Assembly: GCF_009177065.1 (NCBI RefSeq)
Contig: NZ_WEZF01000035.1
Span: 1-38,625 of the forward strand
Length of the DNA stretch: 38,625 bases
Reading direction: 5' to 3'
Origin: Tautonia marina
GTDB lineage: Bacteria; Planctomycetota; Planctomycetia; Isosphaerales; Isosphaeraceae
Positions within the stretch are counted from its first letter, which is position 1, and each line of letters begins with the position of its first letter. Both the position numbers and the translations under genes were made by a program. Of this stretch, positions 1 to 7,744 are shown piece by piece. The notes under the pieces are model-generated. The model searched no databases and had not been told where the DNA came from. It saw only the letters and a list, made by a program, of their open reading frames with translations.

Positions 1-171
1 GACATCATCGGTGTGCGAACACAGGACCTGGCATGCGCCGCTTTCGGTCTGCCATAGGCGAACGGTGAAGTCCCGACGGCACGAGGCGAGGCGGAGGCCG
101 TCGGGACCGAACGTGGCAACGAAGGCCCGCGGCCGCCCACGAGGGCCTCTCTCATCTCGGTCACCGACCGA
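1..171 (-). CDS. WD40-repeat protein fragment, runs off the left edge
   Basis: On the minus strand one frame is open from about position 171 to base 1. It gives a clear WD40 blade: FVATFGPDGLRLASC, then FTVRLWQTESG, then a CSHTDDV turn like the usual GHTDDV. The protein continues past base 1, so neither its length nor its C-terminus can be judged. The residues before the blade (up to about 200) do not look like a WD40 repeat, and the same frame passes into a transposase relic once the MITE is removed. The gene is therefore probably a truncated or rearranged remnant here rather than an intact start. WD40 proteins are scaffolds, and no specific function can be assigned. The call rests only on the repeat pattern. 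Confidence 0.5.
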
Positions 172-258
172 AAACCTCACATCCGCATCGCCAACTGACC
201 TGGAACCGAATTCTTGTCCAGGGATTATGAGAGTGTGGGATCGGGGATTAGAACGACG

Positions 259-653
259 TCGGTCGGGGGGAACGAAGCGGCCCAAGAATCGGTCCGGCCT
301 CTGATGGCAGGGTCTACGCACGTTAGAAACGCTGAGTTTTTCGCTGGTTTGGTCGTCCCAATCCAAATTCTACAACAATGCAACTTTTATGTTGAAACTT
401 CTATAATAGAGAAAACGCAGTATTTTTCATGGTAATGTTCAAAGTTGCACCACAATAATCGGTTTCCCAAATTTCCTGTTGTGATGCGTAGACCCTGCCT
501 CTGATGGTTGGAGTCCAGGCGGAGGTCTTCGAGAATGACCTTCGCCGCCTCCGGCGTCTCGAACACCTCACGGTCCAGCAGCTCGTCTTTCAATCGGCTG
601 TTGAACGTCTCGCTATAGGCGTTCCCCCACGGGCTCCCCGGGGGGGCGGACAC
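259..653 (-). pseudogene. IS3-family transposase (OrfB, rve integrase) C-terminal relic, interrupted by a MITE
   Basis: Reading leftward from 653, the frame gives GSPWGNAYSETFNSRLKDEL, then LDREVFETPEAAKV and LRLDSNHQR. This is the C-terminal end of an IS3-type DDE integrase (family pattern GSPWxNxYxESFxSRLRDELLD..E.F, then YNxxRPHSSLG). At NHQR the frame runs into the MITE. Removing the MITE and one copy of its target duplication restores NHQR-PDRFLGRFVPPD, in line with the family's NHQRPHSSLG end. The N-terminal two thirds of the transposase and any OrfA are missing. The relic begins about 25 bp past the stop of the neighbouring phosphoesterase gene, so the original IS was truncated there. 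It is non-functional. Confidence 0.72.
298..507. mobile_element. MITE-like element, about 190 bp, with terminal inverted repeats and target-site duplication
   Basis: CAGGGTCTACGCA at 308-320 is exactly inverted at 485-497. Both ends are flanked by the direct repeat CCTCTGATGG (298-307 and 498-507). Because the flanks are GG/CC, this can be read as a 13-bp inverted repeat with a 10-bp duplication or a 15-bp repeat with a 6-bp duplication. The inside is strikingly AT-rich compared with its surroundings, contains a perfect TATAAT (402-407), and encodes no plausible protein. Precise removal rejoins the transposase relic in frame, which supports a genuine insertion. It was presumably mobilised in trans by a full-length IS with the same ends, which is not in this window. 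Confidence 0.85.
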
Positions 654-677
654 CCCCAGGGCCCGGGTCGATCCGGC

Positions 678-2648
678 TCAGGGCCGGCGGACGAAATGGC
701 CGAACCGGGCGTTGGAACGATCGACGTCCCGGGTGCCCCGCCAGAGGACGCGGGCCGGCTCGGCACCGGACTCGTCGACATCCGAGACGACGACCGAGAG
801 CTGGAAGCTCGACCAGTCGGCGCCGTCCTGGGCCTCGGCCAGGGCCGAGAGCGGCATGGCGAGCTCGACCTCATAGCCCCCCTCGATCTGCCGGGAGGCG
901 GCCCGGGCGCCCTCGATGGTCGGACCATCCCGGCGACGGCCGACCTCCAGGGCATCCGAGGCCTCGTCGCCGTTCGGTGCCGGGGCGGGGATCGTGAACC
1001 GGTGGCCTCCGCGGGCGAAGCGGGGGTCCGAGACGCGGCGGTCCATCGGCCGGGGGTCCCAGAGCACCTCGAGCCGATCCTCGCCGGGGACGACCGCCTC
1101 GTCGAGCACCCGGGCGGCGAGGTAGAGCATCTCGTCGTCGTACGCCAGGTCGAAGGACAGGTCGGCGTCGCCGGGGCCGGTCCAGGACTCGGCGGCTCCC
1201 AGGATCATCGGCGGGCTGGGCAGCCCGTTCCGCAGCGACTCCCACTCGTCGAGCCGGCCGTCGAGGGCGACGTCGTGGTCGGCCGGGGAGATCGTGTAGC
1301 CCCGGTCGATGACGACCGGTACCGCCTGCTCGGCCTTCAGCGGCGCCTCGCCCTCGGCGGCCTCGCCGGTGATCGTGGCGGTGAAGACGGTGCCGGCCAG
1401 CGCCTCGAAGGGGATTGGCTCGCCGAAGGCAACACGGACGGACAACTCGGCGGCCTCGCCGGGCTCGGCGGTCAGCTCCAGGGAGGCGGGATCGACCGTC
1501 AGGCCCCGCAGCGGCAGGCCCTCGATCCGGCCGCTGACGGTCACCGGGACGTCGAAGTCGTTGGCCAGGCGGACGTCGATCCGTCCCTCGTCCAGGCCTT
1601 CCCCCTCGGTGATCAGGATCGGCGCGACCTGCACCGAGGCGTCGGTGAGGAACTCTCGGAAGCGGGCGATCCCCTTCTCGGTGACCGTGTCGGGGGCGAG
1701 CACGCCGTCGAGCAGCAGGTGGGAGACCCGGGGGCCGTCGGGCTCCATGGTCAGCCAGGTGACGTGGTCGAACTCGCCGTAGGGGACGCCCCGGAGCTGG
1801 GAGCCGCCGCCGGTGGTCGCCAGGTGGTAGTAGTTCATGCCGTTGCGGTCATACTGCACGTAGTGGTGGACGTGGCCCGCGAAGACGGTGTGCGGGCGGT
1901 CGCCGAGCATCGCCTCGACCCGCTTCCAGTTGGTGGGGTCGGGGTTGCCGGCGGCCATCTCGCGCTCGGCGTAGGTCCAGAGCGGCTTGTGCAGGAAAAG
2001 CAGAGTCCATCGGGCGTCGGCGTGGGCCGCGAGGTCCTCCTCGAGCCAGGCGAGCTGCTCCTCGCCGAGGTGCTGCTGCGGGTCCTCGGAGTTGATCGCC
2101 ACGAAATGGACGCCCTTGTAGTCGAACGAGTACCACTCCCGACCGAAGTGCTCCCGCCAGATCCGGTGCATCGTCGGGTTGGTGAGGTCATGGTTGCCGG
2201 GGACGAAGAAGAACTTCATCTCCATGGTTTCGATGAAGCCGAGGAACTCCTCCCACTGCCGCTCGATCTCGGGCACCTCCTCGGTGTAGCCCTCGATCAG
2301 GTCGCCAACGCTGACCACGAACTCGGGGCGGAGCAGGTTGACCTTCTCGACCCCCTTCTCCCAGATGCCGGGACGGTGGCCGCCGGTGCGGTCGGTCATG
2401 ATGGCGATGTGGAAGCGGTCCGGGTGGTTGAGGTGCGGCGCATCCGACCAGGGCTTCGGGCCGTCAATCGGCGGCAGGATCAGGCCGGTCGGGTACTTCG
2501 GCCCGGCGGCCTCCGCGGGGGCCTCGCCCGGATGATCGTGGCCGTGGCTGTGCGGGCCGTCGTGGGCCCTTGAGGTCGATGGGGCCGCGGCGCCCCCGAT
2601 CAGGGCGAGGCCGACGGCCATTGCCCGTATCCACTCGGCTCGGGTCAT
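678..2648 (-). CDS. secreted calcineurin-like metallophosphoesterase with C-terminal CBM9-like/DOMON-like domain
   Basis: 656 residues. The start is the ATG at 2648, with GAGGAG eight bases upstream; the open frame extends further upstream but only through noncoding DNA. Residues 1-28 form a Sec-type signal peptide, followed by a His-rich stretch (HDGPHSHGHDH, 29-39) that could bind metal. The phosphoesterase core shows TDRTG (85-89, in place of the usual DxH), VGD (114-116), GNHD (151-154), FLHKP (219-222) and GHVH (258-261), the residues that coordinate the two-metal centre. Residues about 350-460 look like a beta-sandwich linker. About 470-656 (VALDGRLDEW, later YDDEMLYLAARV) match the CBM9-like fold found on exported planctomycete enzymes. 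It probably acts outside the cytoplasm on a phosphoester. The substrate is unknown, and no operon partner is evident. Confidence 0.88.
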   Translation of the reverse strand: MTRAEWIRAMAVGLALIGGAAAPSTSRAHDGPHSHGHDHPGEAPAEAAGPKYPTGLILPPIDGPKPWSDAPHLNHPDRFHIAIMTDRTGGHRPGIWEKGVEKVNLLRPEFVVSVGDLIEGYTEEVPEIERQWEEFLGFIETMEMKFFFVPGNHDLTNPTMHRIWREHFGREWYSFDYKGVHFVAINSEDPQQHLGEEQLAWLEEDLAAHADARWTLLFLHKPLWTYAEREMAAGNPDPTNWKRVEAMLGDRPHTVFAGHVHHYVQYDRNGMNYYHLATTGGGSQLRGVPYGEFDHVTWLTMEPDGPRVSHLLLDGVLAPDTVTEKGIARFREFLTDASVQVAPILITEGEGLDEGRIDVRLANDFDVPVTVSGRIEGLPLRGLTVDPASLELTAEPGEAAELSVRVAFGEPIPFEALAGTVFTATITGEAAEGEAPLKAEQAVPVVIDRGYTISPADHDVALDGRLDEWESLRNGLPSPPMILGAAESWTGPGDADLSFDLAYDDEMLYLAARVLDEAVVPGEDRLEVLWDPRPMDRRVSDPRFARGGHRFTIPAPAPNGDEASDALEVGRRRDGPTIEGARAASRQIEGGYEVELAMPLSALAEAQDGADWSSFQLSVVVSDVDESGAEPARVLWRGTRDVDRSNARFGHFVRRP

Positions 2649-3232
2649 CACGATCACTCCTCGATGGTTGCCGTTTCTGGTGTAATCCCCTGCGGGACGT
2701 CCGTACGCCCGGCGAAGGGCCCATCGTAGAAGGAAAGTGAGTCGAATCCGAGTGCTCCCCGAGAGCTTTTCGGGAAGTCTCGAGTCCGAGATCAACGGCG
2801 ACCCGATCGGAGCGATCAACCCGGGTATGCGACGACTCTGCCTGTCATTGAGGATGAAGGTGCTGAACGAAGGATGCTTGGCAGAGAGTCGACTTGCGAG
2901 ACTTGCGCGCTCCAGTCCGACAAACGCCGAAGGGCTATCGGTCGTTTCCCTCTCAGGCGGCTTCTCGCTCGGATCGACAGATCGCGTCAGCTGCAAGGAG
3001 GCGCGTTCGAGCCGGCCTCGCAACCCCGGGTAGGGGAAGGCTGGGGGGGGCACCTCAACTCCAGGACATCCACGAAGGTTGGCCCCAGTTCCGGGAAGGA
3101 CGCCCAGACCGTGAGTGACGGACCGGCCGACGTCGGCCGCAGAATAGGCGTATGGGAGGGCGTATGCGCGCCCCCCAGTGAGGTGACGGGATGGAGAAAA
3201 GGCCGTGATTCGCGGTGTTTCGAGGTCGTCGT
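2649..3232. other. intergenic region between phosphoesterase start and tRNA remnant
   Basis: 584 bases with no gene I can support. Long open frames cross it on both strands, but they show no domain, ribosome site or bias of their own. The minus-strand frame is just the upstream extension of the phosphoesterase reading frame and runs through the antisense of the tRNA. The promoter of the phosphoesterase gene should lie near 2660-2750, but no convincing -35/-10 pair was seen. Confidence 0.5.
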
Positions 3233-3295
3233 GGGCCGGTCTCGAAAACCGGTGTACCGGCAACGGTACCGTGGGTTCGAATCCCACCTCCTCCG
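3233..3295 (+). tRNA. 3' part of tRNA-Ser(CGA); 5' half not recognisable
   Basis: The anticodon stem CCGGT/ACCGG (3236-3240, 3248-3252) encloses loop CTCGAAA, with anticodon CGA. A class II long variable arm follows (TACCG-GCAA-CGGTA), then T arm GTGGG-TTCGAAT-CCCAC (3271-3287), acceptor 3' strand CTCCTCC and discriminator G3295. CCA is not encoded. The matching 5' acceptor strand should read about GGAGGAG near 3205-3210 and is absent. The D arm is at best badly degenerate, although CGAG and TGGGCC fragments resemble one. The molecule as written is unlikely to fold as a full tRNA. It is either a decayed copy or the 3' duplicate left by integration of an element into a tRNA-Ser gene. Confidence 0.65.
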
Positions 3296-3325
3296 CTTGC
3301 GAGTCCTTGAGAGTATGAGCCTTGT

Positions 3326-3358
3326 GCAGAGAGCCGCGTCCTGGACGCGACTCTCTGC
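3326..3358 (+). terminator. strong hairpin downstream of the tRNA-Ser remnant
   Basis: GCAGAGAGCCGCGTCC pairs with GGACGCGACTCTCTGC around a very short loop, with one internal mismatch (C3334/A3350). It lies 30 bases past the tRNA 3' end. There is no clear T-tract (GTTTATGG follows), so it is a terminator-like structure by stem strength and position only. Confidence 0.55.
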
Positions 3359-3926
3359 GTTTATGGAACTCCCGTGGAATAATGGCCCGGATCATCGCTC
3401 GCATGTCGCATCCGGGCGCATGGTGGTAGATCGCGAAGTCGTGCGATGAATGCACACCGGCCCAATTCCGGAAGTTGCACGATCGTTTGATTGAGCAGCA
3501 CAACAGGCTCGCGGCTTGACGGCGGTTCGACGACCTGCCTCAAGTGCGGGGCGCCAGGCGGGTGGTTCTTCTCTGGCAGACCTCGTCGAAAAAACGGTCG
3601 GGACCGGAGTTGCGCCCGGGATGCTCTTACGTTGAGGAGAACCTTCGAGCCGTGCTCGAAGGGCAGGTCGCGAGCGCCTCGGCAGTTGATGAGGTTTCGG
3701 CCCGGATCTCGAAATGCGAGGTCATCCAGGACGGTCAGGAGCTGGCGAGTGAAAGGCCGGGGGGATCCCGAGGAATCGGCCTCAGCGGTTCGCGCTCGGT
3801 CGTAGTGTACAAATTTCTCCAACACCTCTTGGCGGAGGCCGGGCCCGGATGTATGGTGGGGCGATTGACTCGGCCCTCCGACTTCGCAGGAGGCCGCATC
3901 ACGAGGCGTCTCGGAGAGCCAGGATC
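3359..3926. other. intergenic region upstream of the ECF sigma factor
   Basis: 568 bases with no supportable gene. The open frames have no recognisable motif or good start. The sequence just before the sigma gene must hold its promoter, but no TGTCGA-type box like those downstream was found, so autoregulation by the same sigma factor is not apparent. Confidence 0.45.
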
Positions 3927-5174
3927 ATGGAGGAGTGCCCGGGCGATCGAATCCGGGGCCTGGTGGATGAGGTCTACCGCGCCGAGTCGCGCCGCGTCTT
4001 CGCCACGCTGATCCGGCTTCTCGGTGACTTCGACCTGGCCGAGGAGGCGTTGCACGAGGCCTTCGCCGTAGCAATCGAGCGGTGGCCGAGGGATGGCATT
4101 CCCAGAAACCCCCGGGCGTGGCTCGTGTCGGCCGGGCGATTCAAAGCGATCGACGCCATCCGCCGGCGCGGCCACTTCGTTGATCTCCAGCCAGAACTCG
4201 CCGGTCGACTCTCGGAAATCGCCGAGGCCAATTCGGCCCGGGCCGACGAGGAGGTTGAGGACGATCGCCTCCGGCTCATCTTCACCTGCTGTCACCCGGC
4301 GATCGACCGGAAGGTTCAGATCCCGCTCACGCTCCGCGAGGTGTGCGGATTGACGACCGAGGAGATCGCGAGCGCCTTCCTCACCGCTCCGGCGACGATG
4401 GCCCAGCGCCTTGTTCGAGGGAAAGCCAAGATCCGGGACGCCCGGATCCCGTTCGTGATCCCTTCTTCGGACGAACTGCCCGAGCGTATCGAGTCGGTTC
4501 TTGCCGTCATCTACCTCGTCTTCAACGAGGGCTACTCAGCCACGGTCGGTGAGGCCCTGACCCGAGCCGACCTTTCGGGGGAGGCGATCCGTCTCGGGAG
4601 GCTGGTCGCAGACCTGCTGCCCGCCCCCGAGGCAACCGGCCTCCTCGCTCTCATGCTCCTTCAGGAATCCCGCCGAGAGGCCCGCACGACTCGGGACGGA
4701 GACATCATCCTGCTCGAAGACCAGGATCGATCTCGGTGGGACGTCCGGCTCATCACCGAAGGCCGAGCGCTCGTCGAGAGGGCTCTCGCCTCCCGAGAGG
4801 CCGGGCCGTACTCCATCCAGGCAGCCATCGCCGCGATTCATGCCGAGGCTCCGACTCCGGAAGCCACCGACTGGCGGCAGATCGCGGCGCTTTACGACCT
4901 GCTTCTGGCGATCCACCCTTCTCCAGTAGTCGCGCTCAACCGTGCGGTCGCCGTGGCCTTTCGAGATGGCCCGGACGTCGGCCTCGGGCTCATCGATGCG
5001 ATCCTCGAACGCGGCAATCTGGCCTCGTACCACCTCGCGCACGCCGCTCGGGCCGACCTGCTCCGCCGGCTGGGCAGGCGAGACGAGGCGAGGTCTGCCT
5101 ACGACCGTGCGCTCGACCTCGCGCAGCAGGGGCCGGAGCGTCGGTTCCTGCAAAAGCGGCTGGCGAGCCTCTAA
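3927..5174 (+). CDS. ECF42-type RNA polymerase sigma factor with C-terminal TPR extension (DUF6596)
   Basis: 415 residues, starting at ATG 3927 after GGAG at 3913; the frame is open upstream but that part is not protein-like. Residues about 12-80 are sigma region 2 ([30 protein letters not shown], the part contacting the -10). Region 4 follows at about 130-180 ([20 protein letters not shown] then [13 protein letters not shown], a helix-turn-helix for the -35). The C-terminal 230 residues (VFNEGYSA, then [19 protein letters not shown], then [17 protein letters not shown]) form the TPR-like extension diagnostic of the ECF42 group, which replaces an anti-sigma factor. ECF42 genes are known to lie beside DGPF/YCII genes, exactly as here. 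Length is typical. It presumably activates the promoters at 5231 and 6626. Confidence 0.93.
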   Translation: MEECPGDRIRGLVDEVYRAESRRVFATLIRLLGDFDLAEEALHEAFAVAIERWPRDGIPRNPRAWLVSAGRFKAIDAIRRRGHFVDLQPELAGRLSEIAEANSARADEEVEDDRLRLIFTCCHPAIDRKVQIPLTLREVCGLTTEEIASAFLTAPATMAQRLVRGKAKIRDARIPFVIPSSDELPERIESVLAVIYLVFNEGYSATVGEALTRADLSGEAIRLGRLVADLLPAPEATGLLALMLLQESRREARTTRDGDIILLEDQDRSRWDVRLITEGRALVERALASREAGPYSIQAAIAAIHAEAPTPEATDWRQIAALYDLLLAIHPSPVVALNRAVAVAFRDGPDVGLGLIDAILERGNLASYHLAHAARADLLRRLGRRDEARSAYDRALDLAQQGPERRFLQKRLASL

Positions 5175-5230
5175 CGATCGAACCGCCTCGGCGGTCGGAT
5201 CCCTGGCCTTCGAAAATATCGTGCGTCGTG

Positions 5231-5258
5231 TGTCGATTCGCGGTTCGACCGTTCGACC
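5231..5258 (+). promoter_or_regulatory. candidate ECF42-dependent promoter
   Basis: TGTCGA (5231-5236), 17 bases, then CGACC (5254-5258), 78 bases before the start of the first VOC gene. The same arrangement recurs at 6626-6653. The extended match is TGTCGATT-N15-CGACCA. TGTCGA at -35 and a CGA-type -10 is the motif reported for ECF42 targets (from memory). Confidence 0.62.
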
Positions 5259-5336
5259 ATCAGGAAACCAACCGGGCGGTACTCCTTGATTGGCAGGAGG
5301 ATTGCCGCGAAACGACCTGCGCTTGCGAGGGTTTCC

Positions 5337-5798
5337 ATGACACGACAGAAGATCAAGCCGTGCTTGTGGTTCGACGATAAGGCGGAAGAGGCCGTGGCGT
5401 TCTACACCTCCCTGTTTCCGGATTCAGCCCTCACTAAGATCACTCCTGGGCCTTCCGGAGAGGCGCTTGTGGTGGAGTTCCGCCTCGCCGGCATTGAGTT
5501 TCTTGCGCTGAACGGGGGGCCACACTTCACGTTCAACGAGGCAATTTCGCTCTCGATCGACTGCCAATCCCAGGCTGAGGTCGATGAACTTTGGACCAGG
5601 CTCTCCGAAGGGGGATCGAAGGGCCAGTGTGGCTGGCTGAAGGACCGGTACGGGCTTTCCTGGCAGGTCGTCCCCTCGGTGCTTACGGAACTCCTCGCGG
5701 ATCCGGACCGAGCGAAGGTGGGCCGGGTCATGGAGGCCATGATGGGAATGTCTCGGCTGGACATCCGGGCGCTCCAGGATGCGGTAAATGCTCAGTAA
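5337..5798 (+). CDS. VOC superfamily protein (PhnB/3-demethylubiquinone methyltransferase-like, PF06983 type)
   Basis: 153 residues from ATG 5337, with GAGG six bases upstream; the longer frame lacks a ribosome site. It opens KIKPCLWFDDKAEEAVAFY and SLFPDS, and contains GIEFLALNGGPHFTFNEAIS and GLSWQVVP. These are hallmarks of the PhnB-like branch of the glyoxalase/bleomycin-resistance (VOC) fold, named for similarity to 3-demethylubiquinone methyltransferase but not a methyltransferase. It is the first gene behind the candidate ECF42 promoter and lies 48 bp before a YCII gene. VOC proteins of this kind are regular members of ECF42/DGPF loci. The ligand is unknown. Confidence 0.88.
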   Translation: MTRQKIKPCLWFDDKAEEAVAFYTSLFPDSALTKITPGPSGEALVVEFRLAGIEFLALNGGPHFTFNEAISLSIDCQSQAEVDELWTRLSEGGSKGQCGWLKDRYGLSWQVVPSVLTELLADPDRAKVGRVMEAMMGMSRLDIRALQDAVNAQ

Positions 5799-5846
5799 GT
5801 CTCATGCTCCTCGCCTCGTCGAATTGTCAACGCCACGGAGATCGCA

Positions 5847-6620
5847 ATGAAGTACATTTTGCTCATGTATGGGGACGAGCGCCTCTGGACGGAGGAGGAG
5901 CGGAAGTCCTGCATGGTCGAGTCCATGAGGATCTGCGACCGCTTGATCGCCGAGGGGAAATACCTTGCCTCCTCGCCGCTCGAATCGGTGACGACTGCCG
6001 CGACCGTCCGGGTGCGTGACGGTCAGGTACTCGTCGTCGATGGTCCCTTCGCGGAAACAACCGAGCAGCTAGGCGGCTACTACATCCTGGAGCTTGCCAA
6101 CCTCGACGAGGCGATCGCGGTCGCGAGTGCGCTCCCTCCCGCGACGAAAGGAACCGTCGAGATCCGCCCCGTGTTCCCGCTGGAGGACTTGCCGCCGTCT
6201 CGAAACCTCCCCGAGAGTGCCGGCGACGCCGACGGGGCAAAGCGACCGTTCATGCTCCTCTGCTATGACAACGCCGAGGCCTGGCGGGCGGCCGGTTCCG
6301 CTGCACTCAGGGAAGCCATGGCCGAGGCCGCATCGCTCGCGAGGCAACTGAGCGATTTCGACATGTATGTGGATGCGTCGCCGCTTCATCTCACAGAGGT
6401 CGCCACTTCGGTGAGAGTCCGATCAGGCAAACGCGAGATCACCGATGGCCCGTTCGCCGAGACCAATGAGATCCTCGGGGGCTACTACGTGATTCTCGCC
6501 GAATCGCGCGACGATGCCCTTCGCATCGCGGCCCGACATCCAGGGGCGCGGGTCGGATCGGTCGAGGTACGTCCCCTGTTCGACGTGTCTGGGCTTCGAA
6601 CGCTCTCGACTCAATCCTGA
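5847..6620 (+). CDS. tandem-domain YCII-related (DGPF) protein
   Basis: 257 residues holding two complete YCII/DGPF domains in one chain. The first is MKYILLMYGDERLW with DGPFAETTEQLGGYY at 65-79. The second begins near 130 (FMLLCYDNAEAW) and carries TDGPFAETNEILGGYYV around 200. Typical DGPF proteins have a single copy of about 110-140 residues, so this is a fusion or internal duplication, mimicking the usual dimer. The fold is a dimeric ferredoxin-like alpha/beta barrel of unknown reaction. The genomic link of DGPF proteins to ECF42 sigma factors is established. The start has GGAG a few bases upstream. Probably co-transcribed with the preceding VOC gene. Confidence 0.9.
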   Translation: MKYILLMYGDERLWTEEERKSCMVESMRICDRLIAEGKYLASSPLESVTTAATVRVRDGQVLVVDGPFAETTEQLGGYYILELANLDEAIAVASALPPATKGTVEIRPVFPLEDLPPSRNLPESAGDADGAKRPFMLLCYDNAEAWRAAGSAALREAMAEAASLARQLSDFDMYVDASPLHLTEVATSVRVRSGKREITDGPFAETNEILGGYYVILAESRDDALRIAARHPGARVGSVEVRPLFDVSGLRTLSTQS

Positions 6621-6625
6621 GTCGG

Positions 6626-6653
6626 TGTCGATTTCCAAAGCTCCCAATCGACC
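6626..6653 (+). promoter_or_regulatory. second candidate ECF42-dependent promoter
   Basis: TGTCGA (6626-6631), exactly 17 bases, then CGACC (6649-6653), 77 bases before the second VOC start. The spacing and both boxes are identical to the site at 5231, and the flanks TT after the first box and A after the second also match. The sequence between the boxes is unrelated, which argues for selection on the boxes rather than recent duplication. Confidence 0.65.
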
Positions 6654-6730
6654 ACCAAGGGACGCCAGCGAGACGGCAGGAGGGTCTGCCTTACGCCCGC
6701 CTCACGACGATCAAATTGGAGGGAGAATTC

Positions 6731-7159
6731 ATGACCAACGCCACTCTGACCCCGTACCTGTTCTTCTCCGGCCGATGCGAGGAGGCTCTCGAATTCTACC
6801 GCAAAGCCCTCGGGGCCGAGGTCGAGATGCTGATGCGGTTCGACGAGAGCCCCGAGTCCCCTCCGGCCGGAATGCTCCAGGACGGCTTTGAGAAGAAAGT
6901 CATGCACGCCTCATTTCGGGTCCTCGGCGCTTCGATCATGGCCTCCGACGGGTGCGACGACCAGTCGACATTCGACGGTTTCCGTCTGTCGATCACCTTG
7001 CCCACCGAGGATGCAGCCCGGAAAGCCTTCGATGCCCTGGCCGACGGTGGCAGCGTCCAGATGCCCCTCTCAGCAACTTTCTGGTCGCCGTGCTACGGGA
7101 TGGTGACCGACCGGTTCAATGTCGGCTGGATGGTCACCGTTGCCGGACCCACGAGCTGA
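6731..7159 (+). CDS. VOC superfamily protein (PhnB-like)
   Basis: 142 residues from ATG 6731, preceded by GGAGGGAGAATTC; the in-frame ATG at 6716 lies upstream of that ribosome site and is rejected. Sequence signs: LTPYLFFSGRCEEALEFYRK then ALGAEVEML, KVMHASFRVLGASIMASDG, and the C-terminal FWSPCYGMVTDRFNVGWMV typical of PhnB-like VOC proteins. These are usually dimeric with a metal or small-ligand cleft. It shares fold class but little identity with the VOC gene at 5337, so the two are not a recent duplication. Preceded by its own ECF42-like promoter. Confidence 0.9.
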   Translation: MTNATLTPYLFFSGRCEEALEFYRKALGAEVEMLMRFDESPESPPAGMLQDGFEKKVMHASFRVLGASIMASDGCDDQSTFDGFRLSITLPTEDAARKAFDALADGGSVQMPLSATFWSPCYGMVTDRFNVGWMVTVAGPTS

Positions 7160-7175
7160 CGCGAGTCGGAGCGCA

Positions 7176-7212
7176 CCGCCGCGGTCAGACCGCGGCGGCC
7201 TCTTGCAAGAGG
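7176..7212. terminator. adjacent hairpin and perfect palindrome between operon genes
   Basis: CCGCCGCGGT (7176-7185), loop CAG, ACCGCGGCGG (7189-7198) makes a perfect 10-bp stem. It is immediately followed by the 14-bp perfect palindrome CCTCTTGCAAGAGG (7199-7212). There is no T-tract. It may be a transcription-attenuating or RNA-stabilising structure between the VOC gene and the next YCII gene. The palindrome could alternatively be a protein site. Confidence 0.45.
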
Positions 7213-7252
7213 ATCAATGGCTGGAACACGACACACATTGAGGAACGATGCG

Positions 7253-7687
7253 ATGAAGGTCATGGTGATTGTCAAGGCGACAGATCACTCCGAGGCCGGA
7301 GCACTCCCGAGCGAAGAGCTGCTGGCAGCCATGGGCAGGTACAACGAGGAACTCGCGACGGCGGGAATCCTGCTCTCGGGAGAGGGCTTGAAACCGAGCG
7401 CCCAGGGGGTCCGCGTCCGGTTCAGTGGCGAGGGTCGCGAGGTGACCGATGGTCCCTTCGCCGAGACGAAGGAGTTGATCGCCGGCTTCTGGCTCTGGCA
7501 GGTGAAGTCAATGGACGAGGCCATTGCCTGGGTCAAGCGCTGCCCAAACCCGATGCCGGGCGATTCCGAGATCGAGATCCGCCCCGTCTTTGAGGCGGAC
7601 GACTTCGCGCCGAGCGATCCGACGGGAGAACTCCGGGCCGCGGAAGCTCGGCTCCAGGCCAGGCTGAACGAGCGGGCCTCCGTTTGA
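7253..7687 (+). CDS. YCII-related (DGPF) protein
   Basis: 144 residues from ATG 7253 (GAGG at about 7239); the upstream in-frame ATG at 7217 lacks a ribosome site. It contains MKVMVIVKATDHSE, TDGPFAETKELIAGFWLWQV and CPNPMPGDSEIEIRPVFE, the standard single-domain YCII/DGPF pattern. The DGPF signature lies at about residues 76-82. The C-terminal 25 residues (ELRAAEARLQARLNERAS) form a charged helix beyond the domain. Third gene class of the ECF42 locus. No separate ECF42 box precedes it, so it is probably read through from 6626. Biochemical role unknown for the whole family. Confidence 0.9.
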   Translation: MKVMVIVKATDHSEAGALPSEELLAAMGRYNEELATAGILLSGEGLKPSAQGVRVRFSGEGREVTDGPFAETKELIAGFWLWQVKSMDEAIAWVKRCPNPMPGDSEIEIRPVFEADDFAPSDPTGELRAAEARLQARLNERASV

Positions 7688-7744
7688 GGCGAGGATTTCG
7701 CAAGGGCTGCGCTGGATACCGCGGCCCGGCCAGAAGACACGAAT

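Noticed and set aside
402-407. Perfect TATAAT inside the MITE
   Set aside because: No matching -35 at the right spacing (TGCAAC at best), so a promoter in the element was not called; noted only as a composition feature.
504-2573. 689-codon plus-strand open frame
   Set aside because: It is the exact opposite of the phosphoesterase gene, whose product has clear catalytic motifs and a signal peptide; the plus-strand product is Val/Gly/Arg-rich with no domain. GC-rich codon bias creates such shadows.
3233-3300. Minus-strand peptide EVGFEPTVPLPVHRFSRPAH
   Set aside because: This is the well-known spurious translation of the antisense of a tRNA-Ser gene, so it was used as support for the tRNA and not as a protein.
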